From assembly GCF_003053845.1 (NCBI RefSeq), contig NZ_QAYG01000001.1, positions 316,078-380,077 on the forward strand: 64,000 nucleotides of DNA. The letters run 5' to 3'. The notes below the pieces were generated by a model, which saw only the letters and a program-made list of their open reading frames with translations, was not told the DNA's origin and did not search any database. This DNA comes from Breoghania corrubedonensis. GTDB lineage: Bacteria > Pseudomonadota > Alphaproteobacteria > Rhizobiales > Stappiaceae. The translations under genes and the position numbers were made by a program. Of the stretch, positions 55,678-64,000 are shown piece by piece (the stretch's first letter is position 1; every line of letters starts with the position of its first letter).

Positions 55678-58668
55678 ATGACCGAAACACGCGACTATTC
55701 GAAAACCCTCTTCCTGCCCCAGACCGATTTCCCCATGCGCGCCGGGCTCCCCAAGAAGGAGCCGGAAATCCTCGAGCGCTGGCAGGAAATGGACCTCTAC
55801 AAGCGCATGCGCGAGGATGCGGCGGGCCGGCACAAGTTCCTGCTGCATGACGGCCCTCCCTATGCCAACGGCAACATCCATATCGGCCATGCGCTGAACA
55901 AGACGCTGAAGGACATCATCACCCGCTCCATGCAGATGATGGGTTGGGACAGCAACTACGTGCCCGGCTGGGACTGCCACGGCCTGCCGATCGAATGGAA
56001 GATCGAGGAGGAGAAATACCGCTCCAAGGGCAAGCAGAAGCCGGATCTCACCGACGCGCAAGCCATGGTCGCCTTCCGCCAGGAATGCCGCGCCTATGCG
56101 GAACACTGGATCGGCGTGCAGCGCGACGAGTTCAAGCGCCTCGGCATAGAGGGCGACTGGGAGAACCCGTACCTGACGATGCGCTTCGAATCCGAAGCGA
56201 TCATCGCCGAGGAACTGATGAAGTTCGCCCGCACCGGCCAGCTCTATCGCGGTTCCAAGCCGATCATGTGGTCGGTCGTTGAGAAGACCGCGCTGGCGGA
56301 AGCCGAGATCGAGTATCACGACCACGAGTCCGATACGATCTGGGTGAAGTTTCCGATCACGGAAGCCGGCGGCACCAACGAGGCCGTGGCGGATGAGCTG
56401 CTCGACGCCTTCGTCGTCATCTGGACGACCACGCCCTGGACCATCCCGGGCAACCGCGCGGTCTGCTTTTCCTCACGCATCTCCTATGGCCTTTATGAGG
56501 TCACGGGCGCGGAGAACAATTTCGGGCCGCAGCCGGGCGAAAAGCTGATCTTTGCCGACACGCTGGCTTCCGAGTGCGCCGCCAAGGCCAAGCTGACCTT
56601 CGAGCGCAAGCGCGATGTCACCGCCGATGAGCTCGCCTCGCTGACGCTCGCCCATCCGCTGACCGACATCGGCTACGATTTCGACGTCCCGCTTCTCGAC
56701 GGCGATCACGTCACCGACGACGCCGGCACGGGCTTCGTGCATACCGCGCCGGGCCATGGCGCCGACGATTTCGAGATCTGGATGGAGAGGCGCGCCGAGA
56801 TCGAGGCACGCGGCATCTCCTCCGCCATCCCGTTCACAGTCGACGACGCCGGCTATTACACGGCGGATGCGCCGGGCTTCGGACCCGACGCAGAGGGCGG
56901 ACCGGCCCAGGTCATCACCGCCAAGGGCGACAAGGGCGACGCCAACAAGCGCGTCATCGCGGCGCTGATCGCGGCGGACGCGCTGTTTGCGCGCGGCCGC
57001 CTCAAGCACCAGTACCCGCATTCCTGGCGCTCCAAGAAGCCGATCATCTTCCGCAACACGCCACAGTGGTTCGTCTACATGGACAAGGAGCTTTCCGACG
57101 GCTCCACGCTGCGCGGCCGCGCTTTGCAGGCGATCTCCGAAACCCGTTTCGTGCCCGCATCCGGCCAGCACCGACTCAATGGCATGATCGAGAACCGGCC
57201 AGACTGGGTGTTGTCGCGTCAGCGCGCCTGGGGCGTGCCGATCACCGTCTTCCGCCACGAAGACGGCCGACTCGCGCCGGGACCGGATTTCGACAAGTCC
57301 GACGAACTCGGCACCCGCATCTCGGACGCCTTCAAGGCCGAAGGCGCGGACGCCTGGTACAAGGAAGGCGCGAAGGAGCGGTTCCTCGGCGGTCTGGTCA
57401 ACGATCTCGACGCCTGGACCCAGGTCACCGACATTCTCGATGTGTGGTTCGATTCCGGCTGCACCCACGCCTTCTGTCTGGAAAAGCGCCCCGATCTCAG
57501 CCCCAAGCGGGCGGTGGACGGCGGCGGGGACTATGTCCTTTATCTTGAAGGCTCCGACCAGCACCGCGGCTGGTTCCATTCCTCGCTTCTGGAAAGCTGC
57601 GGCACGCGCGGCCGCGCGCCTTACGACGCGGTGCTGACCCACGGCTTCACGATGGCCGAGGACGGGCGCAAGATGTCGAAGTCGCTGGGCAACCAGACCT
57701 TCCCGCAGGACGTCATCAAGCAGTACGGCGCCGATATCCTGCGGCTGTGGGTGGCGTCGGCCGACTATTCCGACGATCAGCGCATCGGCGCGGAAATCCT
57801 CAAGACCAACGCGGATGCCTATCGCAAGATGCGCAACACCATCCGCTGGATGCTGGGTTCGCTGGCGCATGCCAGGGGCGAGGACGTCACCTTTGCCGAC
57901 ATGCCCGAGCTGGAGCGGTTGATGCTGCACCGGCTTGCCGAACTCGACGGCGTGGTGCGGTCCGCCTATGACGCCTTCGACTTCAAGCGGGTGTTCTCAC
58001 AGGTCTTCACCTTCATGACGGTGGACCTTTCAGCCTTCTATTTCGACATCCGCAAGGACGCGCTCTACTGCGATCCGATCTCGTCCACGCGGCGCAAGGC
58101 GGCGCTTTGGGTGATCGAGAAGCTGTTCGACGCGGTCGTGACCTGGCTCGCCCCCATACTGCCCTTCACGATGGAGGAGAGCTGGTTGTCGCGCCACGGC
58201 GAGGACGCAGGCTCGGTCCATCTCAGGCAGTTCCCGAGCTTCCCGGACGAATGGCGCGACGAGGGTCTCGCCCAACGTTGGGCGAAGATCCGCGATGTCC
58301 GCCGCGCCGTCACCGGCGCGCTGGAGCTGGAGCGTGCGGAAAAGCGCATCGGTTCCTCGCTGGAGGCGCATCCGACCGTCTACATCGCCGATCCGGAGTT
58401 GCTGGCCTCGCTTGAGGGCCGCGACATGGAGGACATCTGCATCACCAGCCAGCTGACCACCGTGGCGGGCGATGCGCCGGCGGGCGCCTTCACGCTCGAC
58501 GACGTTCCCGGCGTCGGCGTGGTGCCGGGGCTGGCGCAAGGCACGAAGTGCGCTCGGTCCTGGAAAGTGCTGCCGGAAGTGGGATCCGATCCCGACTATC
58601 CGGACGTGACCCCGCGCGATGCCCAGGCGTTGCGCGAGTTCGATGCACTTGCAGCCGCCTCGGCCTGA
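55678..58668 (+). CDS. ileS: Isoleucyl-tRNA synthetase
   Basis: 996 aa class Ia synthetase. The HIGH motif is in [16 protein letters not shown], the editing domain (about 200-400) includes [12 protein letters not shown] and the [16 protein letters not shown] loop, the WFDSG core is present, and KMSKS is in [11 protein letters not shown]. The extreme C-terminus reads [16 protein letters not shown] and [11 protein letters not shown] with a single Cys, so the four-Cys zinc site of E. coli IleRS is missing; this seems usual for alphaproteobacteria. lspA follows 11 bases later. Confidence 0.98.
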   Translation: MTETRDYSKTLFLPQTDFPMRAGLPKKEPEILERWQEMDLYKRMREDAAGRHKFLLHDGPPYANGNIHIGHALNKTLKDIITRSMQMMGWDSNYVPGWDCHGLPIEWKIEEEKYRSKGKQKPDLTDAQAMVAFRQECRAYAEHWIGVQRDEFKRLGIEGDWENPYLTMRFESEAIIAEELMKFARTGQLYRGSKPIMWSVVEKTALAEAEIEYHDHESDTIWVKFPITEAGGTNEAVADELLDAFVVIWTTTPWTIPGNRAVCFSSRISYGLYEVTGAENNFGPQPGEKLIFADTLASECAAKAKLTFERKRDVTADELASLTLAHPLTDIGYDFDVPLLDGDHVTDDAGTGFVHTAPGHGADDFEIWMERRAEIEARGISSAIPFTVDDAGYYTADAPGFGPDAEGGPAQVITAKGDKGDANKRVIAALIAADALFARGRLKHQYPHSWRSKKPIIFRNTPQWFVYMDKELSDGSTLRGRALQAISETRFVPASGQHRLNGMIENRPDWVLSRQRAWGVPITVFRHEDGRLAPGPDFDKSDELGTRISDAFKAEGADAWYKEGAKERFLGGLVNDLDAWTQVTDILDVWFDSGCTHAFCLEKRPDLSPKRAVDGGGDYVLYLEGSDQHRGWFHSSLLESCGTRGRAPYDAVLTHGFTMAEDGRKMSKSLGNQTFPQDVIKQYGADILRLWVASADYSDDQRIGAEILKTNADAYRKMRNTIRWMLGSLAHARGEDVTFADMPELERLMLHRLAELDGVVRSAYDAFDFKRVFSQVFTFMTVDLSAFYFDIRKDALYCDPISSTRRKAALWVIEKLFDAVVTWLAPILPFTMEESWLSRHGEDAGSVHLRQFPSFPDEWRDEGLAQRWAKIRDVRRAVTGALELERAEKRIGSSLEAHPTVYIADPELLASLEGRDMEDICITSQLTTVAGDAPAGAFTLDDVPGVGVVPGLAQGTKCARSWKVLPEVGSDPDYPDVTPRDAQALREFDALAAASA

Positions 58669-58679
58669 ACGGAAAAGGG

Positions 58680-59183
58680 ATGAGCGCGATGACCCTTTGG
58701 GGACGCCACAGCGGCATGGTCGCGCTCATCGCCATTGTCGGGCTTGTGCTCGATCAGGCGACGAAGCTGTGGCTTCTCAACGGATTCGACCTCGGCGCGA
58801 CCGGGCCCGTCGCTCTCACGCCCTTTCTCGATATCGTTCTGGTGTGGAACCGGGGAATCTCCTACGGGCTCTTCCAGCAGGACAGCGAGACGGGGCGGTG
58901 GCTGCTCGCCGCCTTCACACTCGCCGCCGCGGTGGCGATCTGGATCTGGGCGGCTGGTTCCCAACGTTTCGTCACGGGGTTGGCGCTTGCCTTCATCCTG
59001 GCGGGCGCCATCGGCAACGGCATCGATCGTCTTGTCTTCGGCGCCGTCGTCGATTTCGTGCATTTCCACGTGGGGTCATTTTCGTGGTATGTGTTCAACA
59101 TCGCGGACGTCTGGATCGTTGCGGGTGTGATCGGCCTTCTGTATGACTGGCTGACCGATCGCGGCGGAAGTGCCGCAAAATAG
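58680..59183 (+). CDS. lspA: Lipoprotein signal peptidase
   Basis: 167 aa inner-membrane aspartic protease (signal peptidase II) with four helices. The catalytic Asp residues are in GNGIDRLVFGAVVDFVHFH and VFNIADVWI; the N-terminal DQATKLWLL is conserved, as is NRGISYGLF. ATG 58680 follows AAAAGGG; ATG 58689 is also possible. Probably co-transcribed with ileS and the following lipoprotein gene, which is a likely substrate. Confidence 0.96.
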   Translation: MSAMTLWGRHSGMVALIAIVGLVLDQATKLWLLNGFDLGATGPVALTPFLDIVLVWNRGISYGLFQQDSETGRWLLAAFTLAAAVAIWIWAAGSQRFVTGLALAFILAGAIGNGIDRLVFGAVVDFVHFHVGSFSWYVFNIADVWIVAGVIGLLYDWLTDRGGSAAK

Positions 59184-59273
59184 GCGTTATTGCCCGCTAA
59201 CCGCACGCTCAGGGAGAGCTTTTCGTATTTCCCTGCGCCGACCGGCCAAGCAGCAAACCTGAGGACAACAACC

Positions 59274-59987
59274 GTGCCGAGTACCCGACCGCGTTCGATC
59301 GCCCGTCTCGCCGTGGTGGCCGCCATCGGCCTTGGCATGACCGGCTGCATGTCCAACTCAGAGGGCATGTACGGGTCCGACGGCACCGCGCCCGACGTGG
59401 CGCTGGTCAAGGGCCTCATGAAATCGATTGGCGCGGTCGATCCGAACGAGAAGCCGATCAATTATCAGCCGCGCGCGCCGCTCGCCATTCCGAGCGACCA
59501 GAAGGATCTGCCGAGCCCGGAGACCGCCGCCGCCACGCCGGCCAACTGGCCGCGCGACAAGGATGCGGAGCTCGCCGCCATTCAGAAGGCGAACGACCGG
59601 CGCGAGGCGGAAGCCAACATCAACATCGAGAAAAGCAGCCATCGCCTCGGCATCGAGGAGGTCAAGAAGGGCACGCTCGCCGGCAATGATCGCCTCAAGG
59701 ACGGCCCCGGCTCTATCCGCGATGACGGTTCCTGGGAAAACAGCCAGAACCGCCTGACCATCGAGCAGATGAAGGGCCAGAAGATGGTCAAGCCGGAGGA
59801 TACGGCGAAGCTCTTCGATGCGAACGGCAAGCCGCAGCGCAACTACCTGATCGAACCGCCGGTGGAATATTCCACCCCGGCAGCAACCGCCGCCCTTCCT
59901 GATGTGGAAGCCATCAAGAAGGAAAAGGTCAAGCCCGCGACCGACACGATCGACGATTACGATCCCCGCCGCGATACGACGCGCTGA
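59274..59987 (+). CDS. Predicted lipoprotein (DUF3035-like)
   Basis: 237 aa from a GTG at 59274 with GAGG upstream. A short basic N-region, hydrophobic core and lipobox GMTGC give lipidation at about Cys23. The following PDVALVKGLMKSIG and YQPRAPLAIPSDQKDLPSP recalls DUF3035 proteins, which I am not certain of. The rest is polar, Lys/Asp/Asn-rich and probably extended. The position between lspA and the M16 pair is common in rhizobia. Function unknown. Confidence 0.7.
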   Translation: MPSTRPRSIARLAVVAAIGLGMTGCMSNSEGMYGSDGTAPDVALVKGLMKSIGAVDPNEKPINYQPRAPLAIPSDQKDLPSPETAAATPANWPRDKDAELAAIQKANDRREAEANINIEKSSHRLGIEEVKKGTLAGNDRLKDGPGSIRDDGSWENSQNRLTIEQMKGQKMVKPEDTAKLFDANGKPQRNYLIEPPVEYSTPAATAALPDVEAIKKEKVKPATDTIDDYDPRRDTTR

Positions 59988-60030
59988 CGGCCCGCGCCGC
60001 AGGACCTGTTTGCGGCCACTCTTTCAATGA

Positions 60031-60131
60031 CCTCTCCTCCCTTGGGGAGAGGTTGGCTCACATGCACCGGCTGAGGGATGGAGATATCCCTCTTTCATGA
60101 AGGCCCGTTTCCCTCACCCGATCGGGGAGGG
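60031..60131. repeat. Multi-palindrome intergenic repeat element
   Basis: About 100 bases made of three short stem-loops: CCTCTCC / GGAGAGG (60031-60052), GAGGGAT / ATCCCTC (60073-60092) and CCCTC / GAGGG (60111-60131). Its wording (CTCTCC...GGGAGAGG, CCCTCACCCG...GGGGAGGG) resembles dispersed intergenic repeats of Hyphomicrobiales. It fills part of the 411-base gap between the lipoprotein and M16 genes; the remainder (60132-60398) shows nothing recognisable. Confidence 0.5.
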
Positions 60132-60398
60132 ATGCGTTCATGCCGTGTCGTGTGACGTCGCTTGTCTCTGCGATCGAGTGGGGCCGGCGCCTTACCGCAT
60201 TTTCCCAAAAGGCCGCTCACATTCTCGAGACGGGACAATGGCCCGGCGCACCGGAACGCTGCGTTTCCTGCGATTTCCGGCGCATCTTGCGTAACAGCCC
60301 CCACGCATCCTTACGGATAATTCATTCGCGCTGGCGCCCGCAAACTGCCTATATCCTTCGCGAGAGTGCACACGCGATCAGCGAAGGAGCCTCAATCC

Positions 60399-61820
60399 GT
60401 GTCTTTAACGAAAAGCCGGTTCATGCAGGCGGCATGCGCCGCTGCCCTCGCCTTCACCATCGTGGCCGGCCCCGTGCCGAGCCTGGCGGAGACTGCGAAA
60501 CCCTCAGCGGCATCCGACTTCGCCGATGTGAAGATCGGCGCCGATGTTTCCACCTTCACCCTCGACAACGGTCTGCAGGTGGTGGTCATTCCCGACCATC
60601 GCGCGCCCGTCGTCACCCAGATGATCTGGTACAAGGTGGGGGCCGCGGACGAAAGCCCGGGCAAGTCCGGCATCGCCCATTTCCTCGAACACCTGATGTT
60701 CAAGGGCACCAAGACGCACCCGCAGGGCGAGTTTTCCGCCGTCGTGTCCGAACTGGGCGGCTCGGAAAATGCCTTCACCTCCTCCGACTACACCGCCTAT
60801 TTCCAGCGTGTGGCCAAGCAGCACCTGAAGACGGTCATGTCGTTCGAGGCGGACCGGATGGAAAACCTGGTGCTCAGCGATGCCGTGGTGGCGCCTGAAC
60901 GCAAGGTCATCCTGGAAGAGCGTTCGATGCGCGTCGACAACGACCCCGGCTCGCGTCTGAGCGAGGCGGTGAACAGCGTCCTCTATGCCAATAACAGCGG
61001 CTATGCGATTCCCATCATCGGCTGGCGGGCGGAGATGGAGAAGCTGTCTGCGAAGGACGCCATCGCCTTCTACAACCGCTTCTACACGCCCAACAATGCG
61101 GTGCTGGTGATCGCCGGCGACGTCGACGAGGCGCAAGTCAAGACGCTCGCCGAAGAGACCTACGGCAAGGTCGCCCGCCGGGCCGATCCGCCCGCGCGCC
61201 TGCGTCCGGCCGAACCGCCCCTGCCCGGCCACCGCATCGTTCGGCTTTCCGATCCGCGCGTGAAGCAACCGAGCGTGCGCGATGCCTGGATCGTGCCGAG
61301 CTACACCACCGCAAAGAACGGCGAGGCCGAAGCGCTCGATGTGCTTGCCGACGTTCTCGGCGGAGGCGCGACCAGCCGGCTCTATCGCCAGCTCGTCGTC
61401 ACCGACAAGATCGCCACCAGCGCGGGCAGCTACTATTCCAGCACCCAGCTCGGCCCCACCGACTTCACCGTCTATGCCGTGCCACGCGACGGGGTGAGCC
61501 TTGACGACGTGCGGGCGGCCTCGACGAAGGTGATCGCCGACATCGCCAGGAACGGCATCACCGACGAAGAGCTTGCCCGCGCCAAGCGCAAGGTGCTTGC
61601 CAATGCGATCTACGCCCAGGACAGCCAGTCGACGCTGGCGCGCATCTTCGGAAGCACGCTGACCACCGGCGGCACCATCAAGGACGTGCAGGAATGGCCG
61701 GCGCGGATCTCCAGGGTGACGGCCGACCAGGTCAAGGCGGCGGCGGCCTATCTCGACGCGAACCGCTCCGTCACCGCCTATCTCACCGGCAAGCCGATTG
61801 AGGACGGGAACAAATCCTGA
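60399..61820 (+). CDS. Exported M16 zinc peptidase, catalytic subunit
   Basis: 473 aa from GTG 60399, with AAGGAG about 10 bases upstream; an ATG (MQAACAAALAFTIVAG) starts the signal peptide proper, which ends about PSLAET. The inverted zinc motif HFLEH is in GIAHFLEHLMFKGT, with the third Glu in the APERKVILEERSMR helix region. C-terminal inactive half with GGGATSRLYRQLV. It degrades or processes periplasmic peptides, probably as a heterodimer with the next gene, which begins within its stop codon (TGATG). Confidence 0.94.
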   Translation: MSLTKSRFMQAACAAALAFTIVAGPVPSLAETAKPSAASDFADVKIGADVSTFTLDNGLQVVVIPDHRAPVVTQMIWYKVGAADESPGKSGIAHFLEHLMFKGTKTHPQGEFSAVVSELGGSENAFTSSDYTAYFQRVAKQHLKTVMSFEADRMENLVLSDAVVAPERKVILEERSMRVDNDPGSRLSEAVNSVLYANNSGYAIPIIGWRAEMEKLSAKDAIAFYNRFYTPNNAVLVIAGDVDEAQVKTLAEETYGKVARRADPPARLRPAEPPLPGHRIVRLSDPRVKQPSVRDAWIVPSYTTAKNGEAEALDVLADVLGGGATSRLYRQLVVTDKIATSAGSYYSSTQLGPTDFTVYAVPRDGVSLDDVRAASTKVIADIARNGITDEELARAKRKVLANAIYAQDSQSTLARIFGSTLTTGGTIKDVQEWPARISRVTADQVKAAAAYLDANRSVTAYLTGKPIEDGNKS

Positions 61821-63202
61821 TGACCCATCATAATCCGAGAACACCGCGCGCAACGGCACAGGCCGCGGCGCGTGCCGACACCTCAGCCGCACGCCGCGGG
61901 TTCGCGGCGCTCGTCACGCTTACCGTCCTGCTGATGCTGGCGCTGCTTGCCCGTCCCGTCCACGCCACGGAAATCCAGCGCGTCGTCAGTCCCGGCGGCA
62001 TCGAGGCCTGGCTGGTGGAGGACCACACCATTCCGCTGATCTCGGTCGACTTCGCCTTCGAGGGCGGAGCGACACAGGATCCGAACGGCAAGGAAGGCCT
62101 CACCAACCTGATGTCGACGCTGCTCGACGAGGGGGCAGGCGATCTCGATTCGCAGGCCTACCAGACCAGGCTGGAGGACCTTTCCGTCGAGATCGGCTTC
62201 AATGCCGGACGCGACAGCTTTTCCGGCAGCATGAAGACCCTGACCGCCAACCGTGACGCGGCCTTCGACATGCTGAGCCTCGCGATCACCGATCCGCATT
62301 TCGACAAGGATGCGATCGAGCGCATGCGCACCCGGCTGATCGCCGGCATCCGCAATGACAGCCGCGATCCCGATTCGGTGGCAAGCGAGCGCTGGTTCGC
62401 CGCCGCCTTCCCCGGCCACCCCTACGGGCGGCGCACGGAAGGAACGGAGAAGACGCTCGCCGCCATCACCCGCGACGATCTCGTGACGCTGCACAAGCAC
62501 CTGATGGCGCGCGGCAACCTGAAGATCGCCGTCGTCGGCGCGATCGACGCAAAGACGCTGGGCCCGCTGCTCGACAAGACCTTCGGCAAGCTTCCGGCCA
62601 AGGCGGAGCTCGTCAAGGTGCCCGACGCGACGCCGAAGACAGGCGTGACGGAAAACGTCAACATGGATGTGCCGCAAGCGGTGATCCGTCTCGGACTGCC
62701 GGGACTGAAGAGGGCCGACCCGGACTTCATCCCGGCCTATGTGATGAACCACATCCTGGGCGGCGGCAGCTTCTCCTCCAGGCTTTATGAGGAAGTGCGC
62801 GAGAAGCGCGGGCTGGCCTATTCGGTCTGGTCCTATCTCGCGCCCTACGACCATGCGGGCATCCTGATGGCCGGGACAGGAACGCGTTCGGACAGCGCGG
62901 GCGAGACGCTCAAGATCATGGAAGAGCAGATCGCGCGCATGGCCAAGGACGGGCCGACGGCAGACGAGCTCAAGAAGGCCAAGAGCTATCTCACCGGCTC
63001 CTATGCACTGCGCTTCGACACCTCGGGCAAGATCGCCAACCAGCTTGTCGGCATCCAGATGGAAAATCTGGGCATCGACTACATCAACAAGCGCAACGAC
63101 CTTATCGAGGCGGTGACGCTTGACGACGTCAAGCGGGTTGCGAAGGAGCTTCTTGGCGGCAAGACGCCGACGATCGTCACGGTGGGCCGCGCGGCCTCCT
63201 GA
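61820..63202 (+). CDS. Exported M16 peptidase homologue, non-catalytic subunit
   Basis: 460 aa. A TM/signal segment (GFAALVTLTVLLMLALLARPVHA) is followed by an M16 fold where the zinc-site helix reads LTNLMSTLLDEGA instead of HxxEH, so it cannot bind zinc in the usual way. The R/Y substrate-binding motif remains: EEVREKRGLAYSVWSY. Such catalytic/R-Y pairs act as heterodimers like mitochondrial processing peptidase. It starts one base inside the preceding stop codon. Confidence 0.93.
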   Translation: MTHHNPRTPRATAQAAARADTSAARRGFAALVTLTVLLMLALLARPVHATEIQRVVSPGGIEAWLVEDHTIPLISVDFAFEGGATQDPNGKEGLTNLMSTLLDEGAGDLDSQAYQTRLEDLSVEIGFNAGRDSFSGSMKTLTANRDAAFDMLSLAITDPHFDKDAIERMRTRLIAGIRNDSRDPDSVASERWFAAAFPGHPYGRRTEGTEKTLAAITRDDLVTLHKHLMARGNLKIAVVGAIDAKTLGPLLDKTFGKLPAKAELVKVPDATPKTGVTENVNMDVPQAVIRLGLPGLKRADPDFIPAYVMNHILGGGSFSSRLYEEVREKRGLAYSVWSYLAPYDHAGILMAGTGTRSDSAGETLKIMEEQIARMAKDGPTADELKKAKSYLTGSYALRFDTSGKIANQLVGIQMENLGIDYINKRNDLIEAVTLDDVKRVAKELLGGKTPTIVTVGRAAS

Positions 63203-63226
63203 TCCTCTTCAAAAGCCGACTATTGA

Positions 63227-63265
63227 GGGCGGGACGGCCGGCAGGCAGTCCCGCCCTTTTCTTTT
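63227..63265 (+). terminator. Rho-independent terminator after the M16 pair
   Basis: 9-bp perfect stem GGGCGGGAC / GTCCCGCCC with a 12-base loop followed immediately by TTTTCTTTT (63257-63265), 25 bases after the stop codon. It is the clearest intrinsic terminator in the window. Confidence 0.9.
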
Positions 63266-63540
63266 GCCCGACGGCGCGCGGGAACCTTGCCGCACGGAAC
63301 TTCCAACCATGAGATATATACGGACAAAAAACCGTGCCAAATGAGCGCAGGTGACATGGTGCCGCTCGTCCCAAATGACAATACTGCGCTATAACCCTTG
63401 AAAATCAGTCAGTTCTGAGCTTTTCGGGACCCTGCCATGCAGAAGCTGGAATCCACAGTTCCGACACTATTTTGACACAATTCAGCCACGATTGAAGCCT
63501 AGCTCGCCGCTACCTGATTATTGACTGAAGGTTCAAAAAA

Positions 63541-63699
63541 ATGAGTCAAGGCGTTGCAATGGGCATCGGGCTCGGCATTGGTGCCGCGGTTGGTGCTTCC
63601 TTCGTCAGCTCGACACTCGGGCTCCTTGTCGCGGTTGCCGTAGGCATCTTCGCGAGCGGCTTCTTCTACTCCGTCCAGGGTGCCACCGAGGACGAATAG
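63541..63699 (+). CDS. 52-residue glycine-rich membrane protein
   Basis: Small gene encoding MSQGVAMGIGLGIGAAVGAS, then a second hydrophobic stretch (LGLLVAVAVGIFASGFFYS) and the acidic tail QGATEDE. Glycines spaced every two to four residues (8, 10, 12, 14, 18) form a glycine-zipper-like helix; two membrane helices are likely. AAGG lies about 10 bases upstream of the ATG after an A-run. It is isolated after a strong terminator, behind 275 relatively AT-rich bases that must contain its promoter (no clear -35/-10). I recognise no family; expression is plausible but unproven. Confidence 0.6.
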   Translation: MSQGVAMGIGLGIGAAVGASFVSSTLGLLVAVAVGIFASGFFYSVQGATEDE

Positions 63700-64000
63700 A
63701 CACGTTTCGGCCCCCGCATGGGGGCTGAGGATGAAAGCGGCGTCACACCCGGCGCACGCGACCCATCCTCCGAGACGCAGCCCGCCCCGGCTCCTCACGA
63801 TGAGCCCGCCCCTCCCAGTGCCAGAGAGCATCAAAGAGGCGGGTTCATCCCGGGGAGCCAGGCGGGGACAGGGAGCGTCTCGCAGGATGGGCCGCAGGGC
63901 CCGCCGCACAGTCCCTCTGACGACTGGGCAGACGAACCAAGCGATTCCCCTGTCCATGGGACGCGCACGCGTCTCGATACCTGCGTGTCCGCCGTCCCGA
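63700..64000. repeat. Non-coding end region with dispersed-repeat-like inverted pair
   Basis: 301 bases to the window edge. GCCCCC-GCAT-GGGGGC (63711-63726) may terminate the 52-residue gene. CCCATCCTCCGAGACGC (63762-63778) recurs inverted with one mismatch at 63875-63891; this wording (ATCCT..GAGACGC, CTCCTCACGATGAG) resembles repeated intergenic sequence in rhizobial genomes. A 152-codon leftward frame here also covers the 52-residue gene antisense and has no recognisable domain; not called. Confidence 0.45.

Noticed and set aside
60140-60898. 252-codon frame ahead of and overlapping the first exported M16 gene
   Set aside because: It overlaps most of the signal and zinc-site region of the real gene in another frame and starts in repeat sequence.
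63499-63957. 152-codon leftward frame at the right end
   Set aside because: It would be antisense to the 52-residue gene and covers repeat-like sequence; Cys/Arg-rich without any motif.
1-64000. tRNA or rRNA genes, IS elements, CRISPR arrays, prophage
   Set aside because: I scanned for T-arm signatures, CCA-proximal patterns, transposase motifs and regularly spaced repeats and saw none; a tRNA scan program would be decisive.

Overview
The window is a GC-rich, almost fully coding stretch of chromosome from an alphaproteobacterium of the order Hyphomicrobiales (Rhizobiales). The call rests on gene content and order: a coxB-coxA-ctaB-coxF-ctaG-ctaE-DUF983-SURF1 cluster with the tiny CoxF, ialB-tldD beside coxB, the pmbA-cysQ-DUF4170-acyltransferase-waaA-lpxK-DUF2093 block, DUF6101, and an lspA-lipoprotein-M16/M16 run. 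A marine, Stappia-like member is possible, but I cannot fix the genus. I found no rRNA, tRNA, insertion sequence, phage, integrase or CRISPR array.

Layout. 1-8.7 kb: the 3' end of rnhA, a YegS-type lipid kinase, then a leftward thrC-M16 peptidase-GNAT-EAL unit and yqgE. 8.8-10.5 kb: a DsbD N-terminal-like periplasmic protein and a one-Cys peroxiredoxin. 10.5-17.8 kb: the leftward cytochrome c oxidase operon, with a small L,D-transpeptidase gene set between ctaE and DUF983. 18.3-23.5 kb: ialB, tldD, a HAD phosphatase, a Kef-type antiporter and DUF2093. 23.5-29.3 kb: leftward lipid A/Kdo genes (lpxK, waaA, acyltransferase), DUF4170, cysQ and pmbA (tldE). 29.7-39.4 kb: DUF6101, patatin, an alpha/beta hydrolase carrying the full residue set of fluoroacetate dehalogenases, purD, ubiA, a small monooxygenase-like protein, tadA, rluB with a long basic tail, rsmD and an ABC-2 exporter.

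39.5-44.4 kb is the most unusual part. It has an AT-rich intergenic segment, a single-domain response regulator, an 18-bp tandem duplication, and a histidine kinase whose three-helix N-terminus matches the copper/ethylene-binding domain of plant ETR1 in residues and spacing. A run of strong hairpins and a large YcbB-type L,D-transpeptidase follow. 44.7-54.5 kb: mutL (with its endonuclease motif), a HAD protein, a Tat-exported 5'-nucleotidase, a cheY-cheZ pair, a MaoC hydratase, ribF and a GT87-like membrane protein. 54.6-64 kb: a secreted four-cysteine protein of unknown function, ileS, lspA, a lipoprotein, a pair of exported M16 peptidases (one catalytic, one not), and a 52-residue glycine-rich membrane protein.

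Most of the window serves envelope and core housekeeping work: respiration, lipid A assembly, peptidoglycan crosslinking, lipoprotein maturation, tRNA/rRNA modification and mismatch repair. The sensory modules are the ethylene-receptor-like kinase with its regulator, the EAL protein and CheYZ. All coordinates and starts were read by eye; no database search was run.
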